64,000 nucleotides of DNA, from assembly GCF_027923465.1 (NCBI RefSeq), contig NZ_BRLB01000021.1:31447-95446 (forward strand). Direction: 5' to 3'. Position 1 is the stretch's first letter, and every line of letters begins with the position of its first letter. Below the pieces are notes generated by a model, which saw nothing but the letters and a program-made list of their open reading frames with translations, made no database searches and had not been told where the DNA came from. Of the stretch, positions 24,431 through 34,055 are shown piece after piece. A program made the translations under genes and the position numbers. Source of the stretch: Vallitalea longa. GTDB lineage: Bacteria; Bacillota; Clostridia; Lachnospirales; Vallitaleaceae.

Positions 24431-26233
24431 ATGAGACAAGGGAAAATTAAATTTTCTATGAGATTAAGTAATATCAAAATAAAAAATAAGCTTATTCTTA
24501 GTTTTGTGCTGGTAGTGTTCATACCAGTACTTTTTGTAGGTGTTTTTTTGACTGATAATATGAAAAAAAACGCTATGGAGCAATCTGTTAGAGAGGCTAA
24601 AGGTGATGTTGATAGGATAGAAAGTGAATTACTCGAGATTCTGGAATTATCTGAACTCATTGAGAATAAGATCATTGCGGACTTGAAAGTCTATGAAATA
24701 ATTAGTAGAGAGTATTGTGATGCTTTAGAGATATTCAGAAATTATTCATCCTATACTACATTATCTGATTATGAAATCACCTATAGAGATATTGAAGATA
24801 TAAGAATATATGTTGAGAATTCAACTCTACTTGATAACTTGGATTTCATGCAGGCCACTGATGAGATAAAGAATAAGAAGTGGTACCAAAAAGCAGTAGA
24901 AGCCAATGGTAAAATTACATGTGAGTATTATTATGACAAGATAAAAAATAAGAATTTTCTTGCTATAAATCGGTATTACCGTAATACGAAAAATAAAGCA
25001 GTCATAATGATTCTGGTGGATATAGATTATTTGGTTTCCTTAATTGAAGATGAGACTTTCGAGACTATGATTATCGATAATAATGGTAATATCATAGTAT
25101 CTAAAATACCAGATGAAATAGGTACCAATATCAATGATTTGGAAGAAGTGGATTTCAATAATGAACAGGGACTATGGGTTACTAATTATAGAGGCAAGCG
25201 TTCTCAGATGATTGTACATACTGTCACTAATAACAAGGTTAATGAACAGATGCAGATAGTTGCCGCTTTTCCTATAGAAAAGATATTGAAATCTGCTAAT
25301 CAAGCTAGTATGTTAGGTTTATCCGTTATTCTTATAAGTTTAACTACAGCTACAATACTTATAATTATATTTTCTAATGGCTTCGCTAAGAGGATTAAGC
25401 AGATAAGGAATGACATGAATAGAGTTTCACAAGGAGATTTTGGTAATGTATCAGTAATCAATGGTGATGATGAAATAGGTCAGCTTTCTAGAAATCTGAA
25501 TACTATGGTTAAGAGTATTAAAGATCTCATGGCTGAGATTACAGATATGCATGAGAAAGAGCAGGAATTCTTAATCAACCAGGAGAAAATAAGATTTGAA
25601 ATGTTAGCTAATCAGATTAATCCTCATTTTCTATTTAATGTACTGGAATCAATTAGGATGAAGGCACATTTACAGGGAGAAAAGGAAATATCCAATATTG
25701 TCAAATTGTTAGGTCAGCTGATAAGAAGAAATCTTGAATTGACTAATGATATCGTATCTATTGAAGAAGAGTTGAAATTCGTGGAAAGCTATTTTACAAT
25801 ACAAAAATTTAGATTTGGAGAGAGTATCAGTTATGACATCAAGGTTGAAGAGTCTTTAGAGAAGTATTGCATATTACCTCTTATAATCCAGCCTATCGTA
25901 GAGAATTCTATAATTCATGGTATAGGTGTTAAGGGAGGTAATGGTCATGTACTAATTGACATCAGGAGGATAAATGATTATTTAAGTATTGTTATTGAAG
26001 ATAACGGTATAGGAATGGAAAAAGAAAAACTTAAGGAATTGAAGGAATCTCTAATGGGGAAAGATTCAACAAATAATAGAATAGGGCTTAAGAATATAGA
26101 GGAAAGAATACACTTCTATTACGGTAGTTCCTATGGATTGGAGATTGATAGTGATATAGATATAGGTACAAAAGTTACGATATTACTTCCAGATGAGAGG
26201 GTTGATACTATTGAAAGCATTGATAATAGATGA
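24431..26233 (+). CDS. YesM-type sensor histidine kinase
   Basis: 600-residue membrane kinase. Membrane segments lie near residues 17-38 and 292-313, enclosing an extracellular Cache-like sensor. A HAMP domain follows (IKQIRNDMNRVSQGDF), then the His_kinase motif NQINPHFLFNVLESIR carrying the phosphorylated His, and the ATPase domain with IIQPIVENSIIHG and EDNGIGM. AAGGAAGG precedes the ATG. It pairs with the overlapping YesN-type regulator and likely senses an extracellular saccharide to switch on the importer genes downstream. Confidence 0.92.
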   Translation: MRQGKIKFSMRLSNIKIKNKLILSFVLVVFIPVLFVGVFLTDNMKKNAMEQSVREAKGDVDRIESELLEILELSELIENKIIADLKVYEIISREYCDALEIFRNYSSYTTLSDYEITYRDIEDIRIYVENSTLLDNLDFMQATDEIKNKKWYQKAVEANGKITCEYYYDKIKNKNFLAINRYYRNTKNKAVIMILVDIDYLVSLIEDETFETMIIDNNGNIIVSKIPDEIGTNINDLEEVDFNNEQGLWVTNYRGKRSQMIVHTVTNNKVNEQMQIVAAFPIEKILKSANQASMLGLSVILISLTTATILIIIFSNGFAKRIKQIRNDMNRVSQGDFGNVSVINGDDEIGQLSRNLNTMVKSIKDLMAEITDMHEKEQEFLINQEKIRFEMLANQINPHFLFNVLESIRMKAHLQGEKEISNIVKLLGQLIRRNLELTNDIVSIEEELKFVESYFTIQKFRFGESISYDIKVEESLEKYCILPLIIQPIVENSIIHGIGVKGGNGHVLIDIRRINDYLSIVIEDNGIGMEKEKLKELKESLMGKDSTNNRIGLKNIEERIHFYYGSSYGLEIDSDIDIGTKVTILLPDERVDTIESIDNR

Positions 26234-27755
26234 TGAACAGTACATACGTGAAGGATTGAAGTCATTGATTGATTGGAATTCATTAGGTTTTGAAATTGCA
26301 GGAGAAGCAAAGAACGGAAAAGAAGGTCTTATGAAGATTAAAGAGTTACATCCTGAGGTATGTGTAGTGGATATTAGAATGCCTGTAATGGATGGAATTA
26401 AAATGATTGAACAAGCTTCTCAAGAAAAAATAAAATGCAAGTTCATCATATTAAGTGGTTATCGTGATTTTGAATATGCTCAGAGAGCTATGGAATGCAA
26501 TGTCAATAAATATGTCTTGAAACCAATTGATGAAGATCAGCTTGTAGAGAAATTACAAGAAGTAAGAGATGAAATAATTAAAACCAATGCGCAGCTTAGA
26601 TATGTTGAAGAAAGTACTAATCTATCAAAAGATAAAGTGATACATAAGATAATAATGCAGAAATCCCCTAGTATCATGTGGATGAATCAGTGGTATAATT
26701 TTCAACTGCCTTGGAATAGTTATCACATAGTTTTAATTGATTTTCTAGAAGATGTAACTACTGTTAAGAAGGCGATGGCAAGGAAAATACTCGAAGAATT
26801 TATCAAAAATGGAGATTATGGTGTTGTATTTCAAATAGAAGAATATGTAGGAATTGTAATCAAAAATATATTGTTCGAACATAATTTTCTTCTTCTAGAG
26901 AAAATGAAAATATTATTAAAGCAGGAAGTATTAATTGATACCATTATAGCTGTTGGTAGAAAGGTAAAGGATATTAATGATATTTATCTTTCTTTTACTG
27001 ATGCTAAGATGTTGTTGAAGCATAGTTTCATATATGGGGATGAAAAAATTCTAAGTAGTGGTTTGTTGGATAAGAGAAGAGAGGTAGAATTAGAGACTGA
27101 TAATTTTGATATTGATGTATATACTGATAATCTATATGCTGCAATAGATGTTAACAGTATGAAGAGTATCAATGATATACTAGAGGATATGTTGGATAAC
27201 TACAAGATTCTTGGATGGTCTTCAGAAAAAATAAAAGCCTATTATGTTAATCTGTATGTAAAAATCACAACCATATTATTTGAGAAAAACAAAGAATTAA
27301 AGAATATGGAACTTCTTAATGAAAGAATATTGGAAAAGTTATATACACAGGGGAGTTTAATTAAGTTACATGGATTCGTGAAATATCAGCTTGTAACCAT
27401 ATCTGATATATTATCTGCAAAAAGACCTACAGAGATTATCCATAAAATAATCAATTACGTTGAAAGAAATTATGATAAAGAAATAAAAATTGATGATCTA
27501 GGAAAAATCTTCAATTATAATAGTGCTTATCTAGGAAAACAGTTTAAAAATCAAACAGGAAACTATTTCAATACATTCCTTGATCAGGTAAGAATAAATA
27601 ATGCAAAGAAATTATTAGTCAATACTGATTATAAAATCTATGAGATAGCGAAAAAAGTTGGTTATAAAGAGCCAGACTATTTTACTATAAAATTCAAAAA
27701 ATACGTTGATCAATCTCCTAATGCTTATCGGAATTCAAAAAAAGGTGAAAGGTAA
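26211..27755 (+). CDS. YesN-type response regulator with AraC DNA-binding domain
   Basis: 514-residue response regulator. The receiver domain (1-~120) has D7, D8 and the phosphorylated D54 in CVVDIRMPVMDG, and a conserved Lys in YVLKPIDE. The middle is a long linker region. The C-terminal ~100 residues form an AraC-type double HTH (IDDLGKIFNYNSAYLGKQFK, then YEIAKKVGY and F..FKKY). The TTG at 26211 behind GAGAGG is taken as start, because the upstream ATG at 26193 lacks a ribosome site. It overlaps the kinase gene by 23 bp. It probably controls the ABC importer and metabolic genes that follow. Confidence 0.92.
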   Translation: MKALIIDDEQYIREGLKSLIDWNSLGFEIAGEAKNGKEGLMKIKELHPEVCVVDIRMPVMDGIKMIEQASQEKIKCKFIILSGYRDFEYAQRAMECNVNKYVLKPIDEDQLVEKLQEVRDEIIKTNAQLRYVEESTNLSKDKVIHKIIMQKSPSIMWMNQWYNFQLPWNSYHIVLIDFLEDVTTVKKAMARKILEEFIKNGDYGVVFQIEEYVGIVIKNILFEHNFLLLEKMKILLKQEVLIDTIIAVGRKVKDINDIYLSFTDAKMLLKHSFIYGDEKILSSGLLDKRREVELETDNFDIDVYTDNLYAAIDVNSMKSINDILEDMLDNYKILGWSSEKIKAYYVNLYVKITTILFEKNKELKNMELLNERILEKLYTQGSLIKLHGFVKYQLVTISDILSAKRPTEIIHKIINYVERNYDKEIKIDDLGKIFNYNSAYLGKQFKNQTGNYFNTFLDQVRINNAKKLLVNTDYKIYEIAKKVGYKEPDYFTIKFKKYVDQSPNAYRNSKKGER

Positions 27756-27793
27756 AACACTAATTTACATGGTATAACATATCCAATTTATAG

Positions 27794-27819
27794 GGTGTCT
27801 ACAAGACACCTTTTTTTTT
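27794..27819 (+). terminator. Rho-independent terminator of the two-component genes
   Basis: GGTGTCT-ACA-AGACACC (27794-27810) followed by nine T. It separates the regulators from the transporter operon, which must have its own promoter. Confidence 0.9.
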
Positions 27820-27874
27820 ATAATATTCATAGATTAAATTTTACATAAACATAAATCGGATGGGGGGAGAATAT

Positions 27875-28840
27875 GTGAAAGGGAATATAGCTTTAGTTGA
27901 AGGAGAATCACCAAAGAATAATAAAAATAAATCACTTAAAAAAACTCTCTATAAGCAGAGATACTTGATATTGATGATACTACCATTTATTATTTGGGTT
28001 ATTGTTTTTAAGTATATTCCACTATGGGGATGGTCAATAGCTTTTCAGGATTATAAACCGAAACCAGGATTATCGATGTTCGATTATCCATTTGTAGGGC
28101 TAAAACATTTTATAAACTTGTTCAAAGATCCTATGTTCTATCAAGTTATGAGAAATACATTGGCAATGAGTTTCATGCAGCTGATATTTGGATTTCCGCT
28201 TCCTATAATTTTTGCGATATTGTTGAATGAACTAAAAGGTATTAGATTCAAGAAATTGGTTCAAACAGTATCATATCTACCACACTTTGTTTCTTGGGTT
28301 ATTGTTGCTGGTTTATTTACAACTATGCTATCTAATGATGGGATAGTCAATGAAATCTTATTGAAGCTGAATTTAATCGACAGCCCTATTTCTTTTTTTG
28401 CAATACCAAAGTATTTCTGGGGTATTTGTACTAGTTCAGAAATATGGAAGGAGCTTGGATGGAATTCAATAATATTCTTAGCAGCCATAGCTGGAATAAG
28501 TCCAGATCTGTATGAGGCGGCTAGAGTGGATGGTGCCAATAGATGGAAATCCATATGGCATATCACTCTGCCAGGGATAAGAGATACTATATTGGTTATA
28601 CTTGTGCTTAATATTGGCTGGATAATAAGTATTGGATTCGAGAAACAGTATCTAATGGGTAATTCATTGGTACAGGATTATTCGAAAGTCCTTGATTTAT
28701 ATGTACTTGAATATGGTATCAGACTAGGCAGATATTCATTTGGAACAGCAATTGGAATATTCAAATCCGTAGTTAGTATCGTTTTATTAGTATCTGCCAA
28801 CAAACTATCCAAAGCGATAAATGGTAAAGCTGTTATATAG
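27875..28840 (+). CDS. LplB-type ABC transporter permease (sugar importer)
   Basis: 321-residue inner subunit of a CUT1 ABC importer for oligosaccharides, usually found next to YesMN. About six membrane segments. The EAA coupling motif reads EAARVDGANRWKSIWHITLP at about residues 220-240. The GTG at 27875 is five to six bases behind GGGGGAG and is preferred; the ATG at 27860 would overlap that ribosome site. No ATPase gene is nearby, as is usual for this class, which borrows a shared MsmK-type ATPase. Confidence 0.9.
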   Translation: MKGNIALVEGESPKNNKNKSLKKTLYKQRYLILMILPFIIWVIVFKYIPLWGWSIAFQDYKPKPGLSMFDYPFVGLKHFINLFKDPMFYQVMRNTLAMSFMQLIFGFPLPIIFAILLNELKGIRFKKLVQTVSYLPHFVSWVIVAGLFTTMLSNDGIVNEILLKLNLIDSPISFFAIPKYFWGICTSSEIWKELGWNSIIFLAAIAGISPDLYEAARVDGANRWKSIWHITLPGIRDTILVILVLNIGWIISIGFEKQYLMGNSLVQDYSKVLDLYVLEYGIRLGRYSFGTAIGIFKSVVSIVLLVSANKLSKAINGKAVI

Positions 28841-28854
28841 CGGGAGGGGACAAT

Positions 28855-29781
28855 ATGAAATTAATAATTAAAGGTAATAAGACAAAGAGAAAAAGAAAAA
28901 AATTATCTGATAGAATTGCTGATGTTATTATTGTGCTTTTTATGATATTCGTCTTGGTTATAACGGCATATCCTTTTCTTAATGTATTAGCGGTTTCTCT
29001 TAATGATGCAAGTGACAGTGTGAGAGGAGGTATATATATATGGCCCAGAGTATTTACACTAAGAAATTATGAAGAGGTCTTTAAGGATAGTATTCTTTTT
29101 ACTGCTTTCAGGAATTCAGTTTTCAGGACTATTGTTGGTTCAGGACTTGGAGTAATCAGTACTATGCTGGTTGCTTATGTGATAAGCAGAAAAGATTTTT
29201 TTGCCAGAAAATTCGTTGCAGGTTTGTTTGCAGTAACTCTCTATGTAAGTGGGGGGATGATTCCAGAGTTTTTGCTTATAAAAAATCTTAGGCTGATTAA
29301 TAATTTTGCTGTTTATCTGATACCAGGACTCATTGGAGTTTATTATATATATATTGTCCGTTCCTTTATTGACGGTATTCCTTTTGCTATTCAAGAAGCT
29401 GCTAAGATTGATGGGGCTAATGATTTACAGATATTTTATAAGGTCATCATGCCATTATGTAAGCCTGTTATGGCAACAGTAGCTTTATTTTACGCAGTTT
29501 CACATTGGAATTCTTGGTTTGATACTTATCTATATGCAAGTGGAAAAGATAGTTTGACCACTTTGCAGTATGAGTTGATGAAAGTACTTAATAATTCTAA
29601 TACTGCAGCCGCGGGTAGTATGATTAAGGCAAAAGCAAACACCCTTAAAGTAAAAACAGTTACACCTCAGTCAATTCGAATGGCTATAACAATAGTTGCT
29701 ACTTTGCCAATACTGATCGTATATCCGTTTTTACAAAAATATTTTGTTAAAGGTATGACATTAGGAGCTGTTAAGAATTAA
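28855..29781 (+). CDS. YtcP-type ABC transporter permease (sugar importer)
   Basis: 308-residue second permease of the importer, about six membrane segments, EAA motif EAAKIDGANDLQIFYKVIMP. GGGAGGGG precedes the ATG 14 bp after the first permease. It pairs with the LplB-type permease and the lipoprotein below. Confidence 0.9.
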   Translation: MKLIIKGNKTKRKRKKLSDRIADVIIVLFMIFVLVITAYPFLNVLAVSLNDASDSVRGGIYIWPRVFTLRNYEEVFKDSILFTAFRNSVFRTIVGSGLGVISTMLVAYVISRKDFFARKFVAGLFAVTLYVSGGMIPEFLLIKNLRLINNFAVYLIPGLIGVYYIYIVRSFIDGIPFAIQEAAKIDGANDLQIFYKVIMPLCKPVMATVALFYAVSHWNSWFDTYLYASGKDSLTTLQYELMKVLNNSNTAAAGSMIKAKANTLKVKTVTPQSIRMAITIVATLPILIVYPFLQKYFVKGMTLGAVKN

Positions 29782-29828
29782 TATCAACATAGCAGCTATA
29801 ATGATAAATAAAAGTAGGAGGTATGTTA

Positions 29829-31538
29829 ATGAATTTAGTAATCAGAAAAAAATTTATTCTAGTTATATGCTTTTTAATGGTTTTCAGTGTATTTACTGGA
29901 TGTGGTAAGAAAGAAGATACTGAAAAAGAGTTGTCTTCTGAGTCTACTAAAGATATTGCTGATGAAAAAGACAAGAATGAAGAGAAGACATTTACTTATT
30001 GGAGTGCAGACACTACTGCAGGTCAGCTGGATGACAAGTATAATAGTGATGTTTCCAGAAAGATTAAGGAGTTGACGGGAGTTACACTTCGTAAGGAATT
30101 CGCTGTAGGGGATCCTAGAGAAAAATTATCTTTTATGGCAGCCAGTGGAGAATATCCAGACTTCATATATGCACTGGAGTATTCTAACATCATAGTTGAT
30201 GCAGGAGGATTCATCAAGCTGGATGGTCTTATAGATGAATATGGACCTAATATAAAGAAATTGTATGGAGATGATTTAGCTAGACTTAGATGGAGCAAAG
30301 AAGATCCTTCAATCTACTTTTTAGGTTTACCTGAGATAGGTAAGGTGAAATTTGAACCAGAAAGTGGATTCGAGATTCAGCATGCGGCATTAAAAGAGTT
30401 GGGATATCCTAAGATGGAGACTCTAAAAGATTATGAAGAAGCTATCAAGAAGTATGTAGAGGCTAATCCTGAGATAAATGGAAAACCAACTATAGGATTA
30501 TCGTTACTAGCTGATGATTGGAGAATCAAGATTTCTTTAACTAATCCTGGTGTATTTTCAACAGGAGGTGCTGATGATGGTGAGTGGTTTTATGATAAAG
30601 AAAAAGAAAGAGCGATTTTACATGTAACGAGACCTGAAGAGAAAGAGTATTTCAGATGGTTGAATCATATGAATGATATAGGATTACTAGATAAAGAGAG
30701 TTTCATCCAGAAGTATGACCAATATCAATCTAAGATCGCTGAAGGTAGAGTAGTTGCCATAACGGATTCAAAATGGCAGTACTCAGCAGCGGAACAATCC
30801 TTAGTGGCAGCAGGTATGTCTGACAGAACTTATGCAATGTTTCCATTAGTTATCGAAGAAGGTGTAGTAAATAAAGATTTCAGACCTACTGGATATAGCG
30901 GTGGATATGGTATTGGGATTTCCACAAGCTGTAAAGATCCAGTAGCGGCCATAAAATTCCTTGACTGGATGTGTACTGACGAAGCACAGATTCTTGCAAG
31001 ATGGGGAATAGAAGGGCAACATTATGATGTTATTGACGGAAAACGTACATTCAAACCTGAGGTTTTCAAAGCATGGACAGAGGACCCTTCTTTTGCAACT
31101 GAAACAGGAATAGGAATATATAGTTGGCCATGGCCTGGATATGGTCAAGGAGCTATAGATAAGAAGGGTGATTATTATCATCCTACATTCAAAGATACAA
31201 TTATTGATGCTTATAATGAAAGCGAAAAAGAGACTTTGGCACATTATGGTGCTACTATGTGGAAAGATCTATATCCATCAGAAGAAGACATTGAAAAGAG
31301 TGAATACGGAGTTCTATGGCAGATTAACATTCCAAGCGACACAGAAGCAAGTGTAATCATGGCAAAATATGATGAAACAACAGCTAAGAGGATACCTGAA
31401 GCAATTCTTGCATCACCGGATGAATTTGATGAAATATGGGATGATTATCAGCAGGAGTTAGTTGACGTAGGTATACATAAATTAGAAGACGAGTTTAATA
31501 AACTTCTACAGGATAAGTTGAACTTATGGTCAAATTGA
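29829..31538 (+). CDS. Lipoprotein solute-binding component (LipO-like) of a sugar ABC importer
   Basis: 569-residue extracellular lipoprotein. A signal peptide is followed by the lipobox VFTGC with Cys25 as the lipid-anchored residue, then an Asp/Glu/Lys-rich linker and a CUT1-type binding fold (FTYWSADT start, then EGQHYDVIDGKRTFKP and a long C-terminal helical part). The long size fits the YtcQ/LipO class for large sugars. The ATG at 29829 is better spaced from AGGAGGT than the ATG at 29823. It supplies ligand to the two permeases upstream. The ligand is unknown. Confidence 0.9.
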   Translation: MNLVIRKKFILVICFLMVFSVFTGCGKKEDTEKELSSESTKDIADEKDKNEEKTFTYWSADTTAGQLDDKYNSDVSRKIKELTGVTLRKEFAVGDPREKLSFMAASGEYPDFIYALEYSNIIVDAGGFIKLDGLIDEYGPNIKKLYGDDLARLRWSKEDPSIYFLGLPEIGKVKFEPESGFEIQHAALKELGYPKMETLKDYEEAIKKYVEANPEINGKPTIGLSLLADDWRIKISLTNPGVFSTGGADDGEWFYDKEKERAILHVTRPEEKEYFRWLNHMNDIGLLDKESFIQKYDQYQSKIAEGRVVAITDSKWQYSAAEQSLVAAGMSDRTYAMFPLVIEEGVVNKDFRPTGYSGGYGIGISTSCKDPVAAIKFLDWMCTDEAQILARWGIEGQHYDVIDGKRTFKPEVFKAWTEDPSFATETGIGIYSWPWPGYGQGAIDKKGDYYHPTFKDTIIDAYNESEKETLAHYGATMWKDLYPSEEDIEKSEYGVLWQINIPSDTEASVIMAKYDETTAKRIPEAILASPDEFDEIWDDYQQELVDVGIHKLEDEFNKLLQDKLNLWSN

Positions 31539-31552
31539 TAGATTAAAGTGTT

Positions 31553-31615
31553 AGAGGCTGTCTCGAATTAATAGTATCTATATTGGATACTTGATAAATA
31601 AATGAGATAGTCTCT
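31553..31615 (+). repeat. Nested inverted repeat between the binding-protein and GH4 genes
   Basis: AGAGGCTGTCTC (31553-31564) pairs with GAGATAGTCTCT (31604-31615) with two G-U pairs. Inside it, AGTATC (31573-31578) pairs with GATACT (31586-31591). No U-run follows, so it may be an mRNA-processing or stability element that lets the binding protein be made in excess. Confidence 0.55.
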
Positions 31616-31644
31616 AAAATGATATTAGGAGGATTGAAGTTATT

Positions 31645-32952
31645 ATGAAACAAATGAAAATAGTAGTAATCGGAGGAGGGAGTAGTTATACTCCTGAGTT
31701 GCTTCAAGGGATTATAGATAATTATAGTACATTACCTGTTAATCAATTAGTATTGGTTGATATTAAAGAGGGAGAGAATAAAGTTAAGATTAATGCTAGA
31801 TTCCTAAGAAGAATAATAGAAAAACAAGGATTACCTATTGAGGTAGAATATACATTGAATCGAAGAGAAGCATTAAAAGGAGCGGATTTTATAGTTACAC
31901 AGCTTCGTGTAGGTGGTCTGGCTGCAAGGGCACTAGATGAAAAAATACCTCTTAAATATGATGTTATTGGACAAGAAACAACTGGACCAGGAGGATTCTT
32001 GAAAGCTCTAAGGACTATTCCAGTAATATTGGATTTGTGTAAAGATATTGAAGAGGTGTGTCCTGATGCATGGCTGATTAATTTTACTAACCCCGCAGGG
32101 ATTATAACTGAAGCGGTTTCTAATCATACTAACGTAAAAGTGATAGGACTATGTAATGTCCCTATAAACATGAAATATGAAGTGGCAGAAAGATTGAAGG
32201 TGAGTCCGGAAAGGATTAATTGTACATTTGTAGGATTGAATCATCTAAGTTATATTAATCATATTTACCTTGATGGAAAAGATATTATTGATGAAGTGTT
32301 GCAAGTTTATTCTAGAACCCAATCGGAATCAGTTGTAAAAAATATCAGTAAAATAGATGATATGGATAAATTTACTGGAATACTAGGTTTGATACCTTCA
32401 CCATATTTGCAGTATTTCTATTTTGAGAATAAGATGTTGAATGAAGAAAAAGAAAATATGGAAAAGGGAATTGGAACAAGAGCAGAACAAGTAATGAAAG
32501 TGGAAAAAAATTTATTTGAAATATATGAGAGCGAAATAACTGAAATCCCTGAAGAGTTATCTAAAAGAGGCGGTTCAAGATATTCTGAAGTTGCAATTAA
32601 TCTTATCAATAGTATATGGAATAACACAGGAGATCTACATGTAGTTAATGTAATGAATAAAGGTTCAATTGTAGATTTACCATATGATTGTGTTATAGAA
32701 AGCAATTGCATTGTTAACAATCAAGGGGCTACACCTATAAGTAATGGATATTTGCCTGAGAATATTTCAGGACTTGTTAAACAGGTGAAGATATATGAGC
32801 AATTGACTATTGAAGCAGCGGTGAAAGGTGACAGAAATAAAGCTTTACTTGCATTAGTCAATAATCCTCTAGTTAGCAACATAGATAAAGCAGAGAGTAT
32901 TTTAGCTGAATTATTAGAAGCACACAAAAAGTATTTACCTAGATTTTATTAA
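31645..32952 (+). CDS. GH4 family glycosidase, 6-phospho-beta-glucosidase type
   Basis: 435-residue cytoplasmic NAD- and metal-dependent glycosidase that cleaves glycosides by an oxidation-elimination route. The NAD motif is VVIGGGSSYTPELL at residues 6-19. The metal ligands are C170 in CNVP and H200 in GLNHLSY, and NFTNPAGIITEAV precedes them. The CNVP form is that of 6-phospho-beta-glucosidases. It lies behind an ABC importer rather than a PTS, and a sugar kinase follows, so the phosphorylated substrate could be made by that kinase. AGGAGG supports the ATG. Confidence 0.9.
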   Translation: MKQMKIVVIGGGSSYTPELLQGIIDNYSTLPVNQLVLVDIKEGENKVKINARFLRRIIEKQGLPIEVEYTLNRREALKGADFIVTQLRVGGLAARALDEKIPLKYDVIGQETTGPGGFLKALRTIPVILDLCKDIEEVCPDAWLINFTNPAGIITEAVSNHTNVKVIGLCNVPINMKYEVAERLKVSPERINCTFVGLNHLSYINHIYLDGKDIIDEVLQVYSRTQSESVVKNISKIDDMDKFTGILGLIPSPYLQYFYFENKMLNEEKENMEKGIGTRAEQVMKVEKNLFEIYESEITEIPEELSKRGGSRYSEVAINLINSIWNNTGDLHVVNVMNKGSIVDLPYDCVIESNCIVNNQGATPISNGYLPENISGLVKQVKIYEQLTIEAAVKGDRNKALLALVNNPLVSNIDKAESILAELLEAHKKYLPRFY

Positions 32953-32991
32953 TTAAATTAATAACAATAAAAAATAATAAGGATGATGTAG

Positions 32992-33924
32992 ATGTATTTA
33001 GTTGGTATTGATGGGGGAGGAACTAAAACAAAATGTGTAATAGGAGATCAAAAAGGTAATATTTTATCTGAAGGATATGGAGGTAATGCCAATTATCAAA
33101 TCTGTGGTGAAAAGGTAGCAAAAGATTCTATAGTTAGTGCATTACAAGAAGCTATGAATAAAATAAATATTTCTCTTGATGACATTGAATATAGTGTTTT
33201 AGGTCTAGCTGGCGCTGATGATGATATGGATTATAAAATATTGAACAAAATATGTAAATCAATCTTTATGAATGTACCTTTTGAAGTTTTTAATGATTGT
33301 TTTATAGGATTACGTTCAGGTAGTCAGGATAATTGGGGAGTTATAAGCATTTGCGGAACAGGAGCTGCTTATGCAGGACGTTCTAGAGATGGAGAAGAGG
33401 TTATACTTAGGAATATGGATTATATGCTAGGTAACAAGGGAGGAGGTTCAGAATTAGTTGAACATGCGCTTCATTATGCATTTCGTTCCAATGAAAATAC
33501 TGGAGACAAAACTATATTAGAAAATACTATACCAAAACTTTTTCAAGTTAAGGATATGTCAGATGTCTATAATCATATAAGGACTAAAGGTTTAACTGAA
33601 GAACAGCTTTTTAACATACCTATTGATTTGTTTGATGCAGCTGATATGAGAGATAGAGTCGCTCAGAATATAGTAATCAATATGGGAATAACAGCAGGAG
33701 AGTATACCAATGCAGTTATAAGGAAGTTAGGTTTTCAGGACAAAAAGGTACCTGTTATATTGATAGGAAGTGTTTTCAAGACTAGAAATCCTTTGTTACT
33801 TACAGCCTATTCACTTTCTGTGTATAAGGAGGCAAGTAAGGCTGACATTATTATACCTGATATCGATCCTGTGATGGGTGCTTATTATTTAGCTGTTGAT
33901 AAGAAGAAAGGTATAGTAATTTGA
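32992..33924 (+). CDS. BadF/BadG-family amino-sugar kinase (GlcNAc/MurNAc kinase-like)
   Basis: 310-residue ASKHA-fold kinase. Phosphate loop 1 is GIDGGGTKTK (4-13), the second is SICGTGAAYAGR and the third region includes GNKGGGSELVEHAL. Family members include N-acetylglucosamine kinase and the clostridial MurNAc/GlcNAc kinase MurK. A role in phosphorylating an imported amino sugar before GH4 or in cell-wall recycling fits the neighbours. It starts 39 bp after the GH4 stop behind AAGGATGAT. Confidence 0.85.
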   Translation: MYLVGIDGGGTKTKCVIGDQKGNILSEGYGGNANYQICGEKVAKDSIVSALQEAMNKINISLDDIEYSVLGLAGADDDMDYKILNKICKSIFMNVPFEVFNDCFIGLRSGSQDNWGVISICGTGAAYAGRSRDGEEVILRNMDYMLGNKGGGSELVEHALHYAFRSNENTGDKTILENTIPKLFQVKDMSDVYNHIRTKGLTEEQLFNIPIDLFDAADMRDRVAQNIVINMGITAGEYTNAVIRKLGFQDKKVPVILIGSVFKTRNPLLLTAYSLSVYKEASKADIIIPDIDPVMGAYYLAVDKKKGIVI

Positions 33925-34055
33925 ATATTTAATGATGACTTGTTTGTATTGATAATGTATAATGTAGATAGTTTTTTACATTACATAAGATAGTGGGAAA
34001 TGTAGAATTTAATTTGAAATTTTAGATGAATATATAATTAGAAGGAGGTAGTTTG

